Shown in pieces: positions 5,927 through 11,371 of a stretch of DNA of 11,371 nt; the stretch's first letter is position 1, and each line of letters starts with the position of its first letter. Source of the stretch: JAXMHQ01 sp046346665. Lineage in GTDB: Bacteria > Verrucomicrobiota > Verrucomicrobiia > Limisphaerales > JAXMHQ01. The stretch spans positions 1 through 11,371 of the forward strand of contig JAXMHQ010000059.1 in assembly GCA_046346665.1 (NCBI GenBank). The letters run 5' to 3'. The position numbers and the translations under genes were made by a program. The notes under the pieces were generated by a model. That model made no database searches, had not been told where the DNA came from, and was given only the letters and a program-made list of their open reading frames with translations.

Positions 5927-6539
5927 AAACGGGTTCTTCCAGGGCGCGTTTCAGGAGCGCGGCTTCGCGGGGCGGGAGATTGAGCTTGAGGGCTTCGGCG
6001 CGGCCCGCTTCCGACATTTTCCCCCACGATTTTTTCAGCGCGGTCAGGACTTTTTCCCCGGGTGTTTTCGACGCCAGTTCCGCCAGTTGAAATTCGAGGA
6101 ACACCAGGCAGAGGGCGTCCTCCAGGATCCGGCTTTCCGGGTCGTGGGGGAACAATCGTTTCAGGACCAGTTGCTGGACGCGGTCGATGACGGGCTGGGG
6201 GAGGCCGGTGTCGCGGAGGATTTCACCGGCGCGGCGGGCGTGGAACTGTTTGAGGTCTTCGCGCCATTTCAGGTAGCCGGGGCGTGTGAGCGGGTAGCTG
6301 TTGCGGGGGATTTCCCAGCGGCGCAGGTGCTGGCAGCGGGCGGCGAGCACGAGTTCGGCGGAGGCATCGGGGCAGAGGCGGAGGACCCAGCCGGTGAGGC
6401 GCCGGGCATAGAGCAATTCGCGGGGGAGCCACTGGCCGGAATCGGCCTCCTGGTGCGGGTCGCCGGCGTTCTCGGCGTCGAATCGCGACAACGCCTCCTG
6501 CACCAGCGCGGGATCGGGTTCGGGTCGGTCGGAACTCAC
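5925..6539 (-). CDS. DUF4202 family protein
   Basis: The protein matches the DUF4202 pattern as I remember it: ELLYARRLTGWV (41-52), LAARCQHLRRWEIPRNSYP (65-83), a GYLKWREDLKQFHARRAGEI block (88-107) and LEDALCLVFLEFQL (139-152). The His/Asp/Glu spacing (His71, Asp141, Glu149) suggests a helical, perhaps HD-like or metal-binding fold; the biochemical role of the family is not known to me. Residues are numbered from the GTG at 6537-6539, which gives 204 aa and has GGGA ten bases upstream. The frame also extends to an ATG at 6603-6605, but that would add 22 non-family residues and overlap the start of the divergent AAA+ gene, so I prefer the GTG. The stop codon lies at the end of the inverted-repeat element. 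Confidence 0.85.
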   Translation of the reverse strand: MSSDRPEPDPALVQEALSRFDAENAGDPHQEADSGQWLPRELLYARRLTGWVLRLCPDASAELVLAARCQHLRRWEIPRNSYPLTRPGYLKWREDLKQFHARRAGEILRDTGLPQPVIDRVQQLVLKRLFPHDPESRILEDALCLVFLEFQLAELASKTPGEKVLTALKKSWGKMSEAGRAEALKLNLPPREAALLKRALEEPV

Positions 6540-6597
6540 GATTGGCTTATCCCAAAACTGGGCTATGCTGACAAGCAGGATTGGAGAACTGGAATCG
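6540..6597. promoter_or_regulatory. Short divergent promoter region between DUF4202 and ClpX-like genes
   Basis: On the plus strand TTGGCT (6542-6547) and TATGCT (6564-6569) are 16 nt apart and match the sigma-70 -35 and -10 consensus at four of six positions each. GGAGA (6583-6587) then precedes the ATG at 6598 by 10 nt. This arrangement makes the upstream in-frame ATG at 6565 part of the -10 element rather than the start. The assignment is a consensus match by eye. Confidence 0.4.
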
Positions 6598-8166
6598 ATG
6601 AGCAACGCTGTATTGAGGAACGGGCCGACGCCGGAGGAATTTCAACGGCAATTGACGGAGCTGATGCGCCGTCATTTCCAGGGCAATGCGCCGGCGGATC
6701 CCGCGGGTGCGGAAGCCGCGGGTGCTGCGGGGCACGAGGCGGCGGATGCGGCGGGCCGTTTTGAATTCAAGCAGAAGCCGCGCGAAGTGAAGGAGTACCT
6801 GGACCGGTTTGTGATCCGGCAGGAGGAGGCGAAGAAGGTCCTGAGCGTGGCGTTGTGCGATCATTATCATCACGTGCGGCTGGCGCTGGACGGGAAGGCG
6901 GCGCCGAATTACGCCAAGCAGAACATCATCCTGGCCGGGCCGACGGGCGTGGGGAAAACCTATTTGATCCGGAGCGCGGCGGATTTGATCGGGGTGCCGT
7001 TCGTGAAGGCGGACGCGACGAAGTTTTCGGAGACGGGGTATGTGGGGGGCGACGTGGAGGACATGGTGCGCGACCTGGTGCGGCTGGCGAACGGGGACGT
7101 GGCGCGCGCGCAATTCGGGATCATTTACCTGGATGAAATCGACAAGATTGCGTCGGCGAACAATGCGTCGGGCCGGGACGTGAGCGGGCGCGGGGTGCAG
7201 ACGAATTTATTGAAGCTGATGGAGGAGACGGAGGTGCCGGCGCGGGCGGCGACGGACATTGCGGGGCAGATCCAGGCGATGATGGAGGTGCAGCGCGGGC
7301 GGAAGTCGCCCGAGACGATCAACACGAAGCACATTTTGTTCATCGTAAGCGGGGCGTTTGACGGGCTTGAAAAGATTGTGCGGAAGCGGCTGCGCGAGGC
7401 GCAGATTGGATTTGCGGCGAAGGAATCGGCCCCGGAAACGCCCGACCAGGTGCTGGCGCTGGCGCAGACGCGGGATTTCATCGAGTTCGGATTTGAGCCG
7501 GAATTCATCGGGCGGCTGCCGGTGCGGGTGGTTTGCCAGCCGTTGAGCGAGGACGACTTGTTCCGGGTGTTGAAGCACAGCGAAGGCAGCATCATCCACC
7601 AGTACGAGCAGGATTTCGCGGCGTATGGGATCGAGGTGTTGTTTTCGGACGACGGGCTGCGGCGCATCGCGGCCCGGGCGGGCGGGGAGCAGACGGGGGC
7701 GCGCGGGCTGATGACGGTGTGCGAACGGGTGTTTCGGGACATCAAGTTCGAGCTGCCGTCGTCGGGCGTGAAGCGGTTTGTGGTGACGGGGGAGCTGGTG
7801 GACAACCCGGGGGCGAAGCTGCGGGAGATGCTGACCGATCCGCGGCAGGAGGAGCGCGAGGTGGCGCGGCAGTTGGTCGATGAATTTGCGCGGCGATTCC
7901 AGCTGGCGCACGGGCTTTCGATTTCGTTCAGCGAACCCGCCGCGCGGCGGCTGGTGGACGAGGCGCTGGAGCGGGCGCAGTCCGTTCGCGAACTTTGCCA
8001 GGATCGGTTCAAGGATTATCAGTTCGGACTGAAGTTGATCGTTCAGAATTCCGGCCCGCGCGAGTTCGTGATTCCTGTCGAGGCGGTCGAAGCGCCGGAC
8101 AAGGTGTTAAGCGAATGGGTGCTGGAGAGCTATCGCGGGCCGGAAGGCGCCAGGTCTGAGGGGTGA
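6598..8166 (+). CDS. ClpX-like AAA+ unfoldase without the zinc-binding domain, with C-terminal extension
   Basis: Counting from the ATG at 6598, the protein has 522 residues against about 420 for ClpX. The first 55 residues are non-conserved and Ala-rich and lack the four-cysteine zinc-binding domain of ClpX. The AAA+ core has Walker A GPTGVGKT (114-121), pore loop GYVGGDVED (147-155; ClpX has GYVGEDVEN), Walker B IIYLDEID (175-182), an arginine-finger region EFIGRLPV (302-309) and sensor 2 TGARGL (366-371). An IGF tripeptide (270-272) lies where ClpX carries its ClpP-docking loop, so ClpP partnership is plausible. An extra segment (about 211-240) is inserted before the sensor-1 strand KHILFIVSGAFDGL. 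After the small domain there is a roughly 120-residue extension of unknown fold (403-522). It could act with ClpP on special substrates or as an independent unfoldase. HslU was considered, but the GAFDGL and GYVG motifs favour ClpX. Confidence 0.9.
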   Translation: MSNAVLRNGPTPEEFQRQLTELMRRHFQGNAPADPAGAEAAGAAGHEAADAAGRFEFKQKPREVKEYLDRFVIRQEEAKKVLSVALCDHYHHVRLALDGKAAPNYAKQNIILAGPTGVGKTYLIRSAADLIGVPFVKADATKFSETGYVGGDVEDMVRDLVRLANGDVARAQFGIIYLDEIDKIASANNASGRDVSGRGVQTNLLKLMEETEVPARAATDIAGQIQAMMEVQRGRKSPETINTKHILFIVSGAFDGLEKIVRKRLREAQIGFAAKESAPETPDQVLALAQTRDFIEFGFEPEFIGRLPVRVVCQPLSEDDLFRVLKHSEGSIIHQYEQDFAAYGIEVLFSDDGLRRIAARAGGEQTGARGLMTVCERVFRDIKFELPSSGVKRFVVTGELVDNPGAKLREMLTDPRQEEREVARQLVDEFARRFQLAHGLSISFSEPAARRLVDEALERAQSVRELCQDRFKDYQFGLKLIVQNSGPREFVIPVEAVEAPDKVLSEWVLESYRGPEGARSEG

Positions 8167-8186
8167 AGGCGCCTGTTCGTTCTTCT

Positions 8187-8245
8187 GTAGCAGCCGACGT
8201 GAGGCTCAAACGTTTTGGTGAGAGCCTCCTCACGTCGGCTCCTAC
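8187..8245. repeat. Long palindromic intergenic repeat (AGCCGACGTGAGG family)
   Basis: The arms at 8187-8204 and 8228-8245 (GTAGCAGCCGACGTGAGG against CCTCACGTCGGCTCCTAC) are complementary at 17 of 18 positions. The right arm carries an additional AGG step before GAG, missing on the left, and the centre holds the small palindrome AAACGTTT (8208-8215). It would form a strong hairpin in RNA from either strand and sits between the convergent ClpX-like and ComB genes, so it may serve as a bidirectional 3' end structure. No T tract follows. The TAG stop of the ComB gene (complement of 8242-8244) is part of the right arm. I recall AGCCGACGTGAGG as a high-copy repeat of Verrucomicrobia; not checked. 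Confidence 0.85.
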
Positions 8246-9000
8246 CTTGCCACCCCAACGGAGCCGTCGGGGCGCAGCGTCGCCGTGAGCGGGTTTGCGT
8301 TGACCCGGAGGGAGAACGCGACGTCGTCCTTCAATTCCGGCACGGAGAGCAGGCGCGCGCCGTTGCGGGATCGGGCGACGGCGGCCGGAAGATCTTCGCG
8401 GGCGGCGAGGTAGAGCCACCGCGCGACGCGAGCGGCGTCAGACACCGAGGCATTCTGCAAATGCGGCCAGAGTTGTTCGCACAAGGCGCCCGCGCCCAGG
8501 ATGTCTTCGTAGGCGGTTTCCTCGTAGGTGCCGCTGCAGATCAGGAGGAGCCTTTCCGGATTCAATCGATGCACCGCCGCGGCGGTCGCGTCCAGGTTCA
8601 GGAACGATCCTGCGAACACCATGTCCGCATGGCGGCAGGATCGCAGGGCGCGCGTGCCGTTGGTGGTCGACATCGCGATCCGGCGTCCGGCGACGCGGTC
8701 GGCCGTGAATTCCCGCGGGGAATTGCCGAGGTCGAAATCGATGCTGCCGGTGAGGGCGGCGCGGATGCGGACGCCGTCGCGTTCGCCGGCGAGGAGCACG
8801 CGGGGGTCGCGGGCGCGGATTTCGAGGGCTTCGGGAATTTCGGCCACGGGCAGGATGGCTTCGGCGCCGGCGGCGAGGGCGGTGATCATGGAGCTGGTGG
8901 CGCGGAGCACATCAAACACGACGCAGCAGGTCCCGGCCAGGTCCCGGCCGGGCAGGGTGGAAAAATCGGCGGGTGTGAAGAGGACGTCGATGGATTTCAT
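8242..9000 (-). CDS. comB: 2-phosphosulfolactate phosphatase family protein (ComB)
   Basis: The 252-residue protein has the usual ComB length and conserved blocks: VVFDVLRATSS (27-37), LAGER (70-74), FDLGNSPREF (89-98), STTNGTRALRS (111-121) and ICSGTYEETAYEDILGAG (154-171). ComB is a Mg-dependent acid phosphatase that converts 2-phosphosulfolactate to sulfolactate in coenzyme M synthesis of methanogens; bacterial members often occur without the rest of that pathway, and no comA, comC or comDE is seen here. The substrate in this organism is therefore uncertain. The start ATG overlaps the stop of the upstream glycosylase gene as ATGA, which indicates translational coupling. No Shine-Dalgarno is seen before it. 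The stop codon is supplied by the palindromic repeat at 8187-8245. The protein is likely cytoplasmic: no signal peptide or membrane segment is seen. Confidence 0.9.
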   Translation of the reverse strand: MKSIDVLFTPADFSTLPGRDLAGTCCVVFDVLRATSSMITALAAGAEAILPVAEIPEALEIRARDPRVLLAGERDGVRIRAALTGSIDFDLGNSPREFTADRVAGRRIAMSTTNGTRALRSCRHADMVFAGSFLNLDATAAAVHRLNPERLLLICSGTYEETAYEDILGAGALCEQLWPHLQNASVSDAARVARWLYLAAREDLPAAVARSRNGARLLSVPELKDDVAFSLRVNANPLTATLRPDGSVGVAR

Positions 9001-9935
9001 GGCGATGGGGGAGGGTGATTCGGTCGCGTTCGGCGGGAGCGGCGGGGATTGGGATGCCGGGTGCGCATGTAATGAAACAGGTACTGCTGGGCGTAACCGG
9101 CCTGGGGTCCGAAGTAGGAATTGCCGAAGGTCAGCAGCCGCTTCGGGGTTACCCGGCGTTTGGGGAAATACAGCGATTTCAGGGCGCGCATGATCCAGAC
9201 ATCGATCGGGAACGCCTCGGGAAATCCGTAGGCATAGAGCAGGACGCAGTCGGCGATCTTGCGGCCGACGCCGGGCAGGGTCATGAGAATGTCGCGAACT
9301 TCATCGACCGGCCGGGCGCGGAGCGATGCGAGGTCGAGCGATCCGTCGGCGACGCGGCGTGCGGCGGCGAGGAGGTAGGGGGCGCGGAAGCCGGTTTTGC
9401 ACGCGCGCAGGTCCGCTTCGGTGGCGGCGGCGAGTGCGGCGGGTTCGGGAAAGGAGCGCAGCGGGCCGGTGTGGGGTGGGGCGGGGATGGACCGGCCAAA
9501 GCGCTCGCACAGCAGCGCGACCACCTGGCGGATCTGGACGATTTGTTTGGTGGACGACAGGATGAACGAGGCGAGGCATTCCCAGGGATCCTGTTGCAAC
9601 AGGCGCATGCCGCGGCAGGCATCGACGGCGGTGCGCAGAGGGGTGTCATCCGGGAACGTGGCGAGGACGGAGTCGAGGTCCACCTGGAGCTGGAGATAAT
9701 TCTCGAGCCAGGACCAGTCGGCGACCGGGGCGAGCGCGCGGGCGGTCAGTAAGTTTTCGGAAGACTGGCAGAGGCGCAGCCAGCGTCCGGCGATGACGCC
9801 TTCCCAGGCATTGTCCTGGGGCCACCACCGGAACGCCTGGCCGGAATCCAGGGTGGAGGCCAGGTCGTAATGCCTGACGTGGAATTGGGCTTCGGCCCAA
9901 TCCGGGGTGGGATCATTTGAGGTTACGGCATTCAA
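8997..9935 (-). CDS. 8-oxoguanine DNA glycosylase / AP lyase, OGG1-type (HhH-GPD superfamily)
   Basis: The protein resembles eukaryotic OGG1 in order: an N-terminal domain with LDSGQAFRWW (29-38), the QQDPWECLASFILSSTKQI block (114-132), and the helix-hairpin-helix LPGVGRKIADCVLLYAYG (220-237) with Lys226 as Schiff-base lysine and Asp245 (PIDVW, 243-247) as catalytic aspartate. The expected activity is removal of 8-oxoguanine opposite C and strand nicking; it belongs to base excision repair. The tail after about 291 is short, Arg/Pro-rich and outside the domain. The start is a TTG at 9933-9935; no ATG or GTG lies in frame before the conserved part, and the gene overlaps the end of the glycosyltransferase gene by 23 nt. 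No good ribosome binding site is seen, so coupling to the upstream gene is likely. A few residues either way at the start are uncertain. Confidence 0.9.
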   Translation of the reverse strand: MNAVTSNDPTPDWAEAQFHVRHYDLASTLDSGQAFRWWPQDNAWEGVIAGRWLRLCQSSENLLTARALAPVADWSWLENYLQLQVDLDSVLATFPDDTPLRTAVDACRGMRLLQQDPWECLASFILSSTKQIVQIRQVVALLCERFGRSIPAPPHTGPLRSFPEPAALAAATEADLRACKTGFRAPYLLAAARRVADGSLDLASLRARPVDEVRDILMTLPGVGRKIADCVLLYAYGFPEAFPIDVWIMRALKSLYFPKRRVTPKRLLTFGNSYFGPQAGYAQQYLFHYMRTRHPNPRRSRRTRPNHPPPSP

Positions 9936-11371
9936 AGATCTGGACGGTGTGATAGAGACGGCCGCGGTAGAGGACGGGGTAGAGGCCGAGGTTGGTGACG
10001 GAATCGAACTCCTTGAAGAGGATTTCAGGGGCGGGCCGGAGTTGCGGGGCGTTCCAGAGGTTGGTGCCGCCGTGGCGCCAGTCCTGGTACCAGCCGGGTT
10101 TGAGGGAGGGGAGTCCGACCTGGCGGATGAAGAGGGCGTTTTCGCCGCGGCGCTGCTCCCGGTAACCCGGCCAGAAGTAGAACTGGTTGTCGGGAGTTTC
10201 GGAGGTCCGGTAATAGACGAGGGGCCGGTCGAAGTTGTTGGTGCGGGCTTCGGGCAGGTAGAAGGAAAGGAGGCCCGAGGTGGCGTAATGATCGCCGATG
10301 ACGAAGACGGGCTTGCCTTCCAGCGAGAGTGTTTGCCGGGCCTGGTCGACGACCGCGGCCATGGCGGGGGCGCCTTTGAGTCGGCCGGTGGGATCGAGAG
10401 TGGATGGAACCGGCCGGCCGGTGAACGTTTTGGTGAGGTCGAAGTTGTGGAGGAACACCACCATGACCAGTCCGACGGCGAGCCCGGAGATCCACCAGGT
10501 GCGCACGGCGCGGACGCCTTCGCGCCAGCGGGTTTCCCAGTAGAACGTCATGAGGCTGTAGGCGGGGATGACTGAGGGAACGATCCAGTTGGGGAGCGTG
10601 CGTGAGCGGAAGCTCCAGAGCAGGTAGGCGAGGAACAACGGGGCGCTCATGCTGAAGAGGAACACGAGGCGGGCGTCGTTGCGGAACCGGCGCCAGAAGG
10701 CGATGGCGGCCCAGATGGCGGCGATGAAAAACACGGGATTGAGCACGCCGGTTTCGCCGCCGATGAATTCGGTAAAATAACGCAAGGCATCCGCGGGTTT
10801 CCATCCGTGCCCGGCGCCGGCGCGTTCGGCGACGTGGGTGACGGTGACCCAGTGGCGTTGCGCGTTCCAGACCAGCACGGGCGCGGTGCAGGCGAAATTG
10901 ATCGCGAGGGCGAGCCAGGGGCCGGGGCGCCGCAGGTGGGCGCGGGCGGGGCGGCAGAGCCAGAAAAAGACGATCCAGCAGAGCAACTGGAAGAGCTCGG
11001 TGTATTTGCTCAGGAACCCCAGCCCCATCCAGAGCCCGGTCCATGCCCAGTCCGACGTTTTGCCTTCCGGTTGCACCGCGCGCCATCCGGCGAGGGTGGC
11101 GGCGGTCCAGAAGAGGACGGACGGGGCGTCGATGGTGAGCAGCACTGATCCGACGGAAAGCAGGGGGGTGGCGGTGATGATCAGCAGGAAAAAGAAACCC
11201 GTTCGCGCGCTGGATTCGCGGGCGAAAAACCGGAGCATCAGGCAGCCGAGGACCGCCCCGATCACGGGCGAGAAGAAGCGCACGCCGAGTTCCGTGTCGC
11301 CCCAGAGGGAGGTCCCGGCGAACTGGAGCCAGGCGATCATCGGGGGTTTGCTGTAATAGGAGAGGTCGAGG
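9913..11371 (-). CDS. GT39/PMT-2 family membrane glycosyltransferase, 5'-truncated
   Basis: The frame is open to the right window edge. Upstream of an internal Met (11338-11340) it reads LDLSYYSKPPMIAWL, the loop motif of GT39/ArnT-like polyprenyl-phosphate-sugar transferases (compare YFEKPPLQYW in ArnT), so the true start lies outside the window. Counting from that Met, hydrophobic helices lie at about 22-38, 47-68, 72-86, 98-128, 141-158, 198-216, 224-243, 250-267 and 282-299. A soluble, presumably extracytoplasmic C-terminal domain follows (about 305-475) with VFVIGDHYATSGLLSFYLP (345-363). Such enzymes take sugars from undecaprenyl or dolichyl phosphate carriers and glycosylate lipids or proteins on the outer face of the inner membrane. 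The acceptor and donor are unknown. It is the first visible gene of the minus-strand operon; the pairing with a DNA repair gene and comB does not suggest a shared pathway. Confidence 0.88.
   Translation of the reverse strand, partial: LDLSYYSKPPMIAWLQFAGTSLWGDTELGVRFFSPVIGAVLGCLMLRFFARESSARTGFFFLLIITATPLLSVGSVLLTIDAPSVLFWTAATLAGWRAVQPEGKTSDWAWTGLWMGLGFLSKYTELFQLLCWIVFFWLCRPARAHLRRPGPWLALAINFACTAPVLVWNAQRHWVTVTHVAERAGAGHGWKPADALRYFTEFIGGETGVLNPVFFIAAIWAAIAFWRRFRNDARLVFLFSMSAPLFLAYLLWSFRSRTLPNWIVPSVIPAYSLMTFYWETRWREGVRAVRTWWISGLAVGLVMVVFLHNFDLTKTFTGRPVPSTLDPTGRLKGAPAMAAVVDQARQTLSLEGKPVFVIGDHYATSGLLSFYLPEARTNNFDRPLVYYRTSETPDNQFYFWPGYREQRRGENALFIRQVGLPSLKPGWYQDWRHGGTNLWNAPQLRPAPEILFKEFDSVTNLGLYPVLYRGRLYHTVQIFECRNLK

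Noticed and set aside
6565..6597. Upstream ATG at 6565 as start of the ClpX-like gene
   Set aside because: It falls in a plausible -10 element and adds 11 unconserved residues; the ATG at 6598 has GGAGA at suitable distance.
8242..8245. Palindromic repeat at 8187-8245 as a standard intrinsic terminator
   Set aside because: No T tract follows the stem on either strand, so I list it as a repeat with possible 3'-end function only.

Overview
The window looks like a piece of a high-GC chromosome from the Verrucomicrobiota (probably the subdivision 3 / Limisphaerales or Pedosphaera side). This placement is inferred from memory of families and repeats, not from a search. It rests on a DUF4202 protein, a ClpX-like AAA+ ATPase without a zinc finger, a chemoreceptor with a periplasmic CLECH haem motif, and three kinds of short intergenic repeat that I associate with these genomes. 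No rRNA, tRNA, CRISPR array, transposase or phage gene was seen.

Layout. (1) Positions 1-561, minus strand: the 3'-truncated small [2Fe-2S] subunit of a molybdenum hydroxylase with a Tat signal. (2) Positions 844-4419, plus strand: a three-gene signalling operon encoding a STAS anti-anti-sigma protein, a chemoreceptor with a c-type haem motif, and a three-domain protein (receiver, PP2C/SpoIIE phosphatase, RsbW-like kinase). (3) Positions 4453-4719, minus strand: a small conserved-looking protein convergent with that operon. (4) Positions 4720-5130: about 410 bp without a credible gene, containing several small perfect inverted repeats. (5) Positions 5131-5508, plus strand: a small zinc-ribbon protein, followed by an intrinsic terminator. 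(6) Positions 5733-5926: a nested inverted-repeat element. (7) A DUF4202 gene (minus) and a ClpX-like AAA+ gene (plus), divergent from a short shared promoter region. (8) From 8242 to the right edge, minus strand: a probable operon of a GT39-type membrane glycosyltransferase (truncated at the window edge), an OGG1-type 8-oxoguanine DNA glycosylase/lyase and a ComB-type 2-phosphosulfolactate phosphatase, with overlapping gene ends.

How the genes work together. The clearest functional unit is the STAS/chemoreceptor/REC-PP2C-kinase cluster. The third protein has the architecture of HsbR (Pseudomonas) and CrsR (Shewanella), which control a STAS partner (HsbA, CrsA) by phosphorylation and dephosphorylation. 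Here a STAS gene lies in the same operon and keeps the phosphorylatable serine. The unusual addition is a membrane receptor with a haem-binding CXXCH and no recognisable HAMP domain, placed between the two partner-switch genes. It may feed a redox or gas signal into the switch, but no CheA, CheW or histidine kinase is present here to make the link.

A second theme is repeats at gene ends. Four of the seven complete reading frames that I call confidently and that border repeats or intergenic DNA end with stop codons lying inside, or at the edge of, an intergenic repeat (4417-4419, 4453-4455, 5925-5927, 8242-8244).
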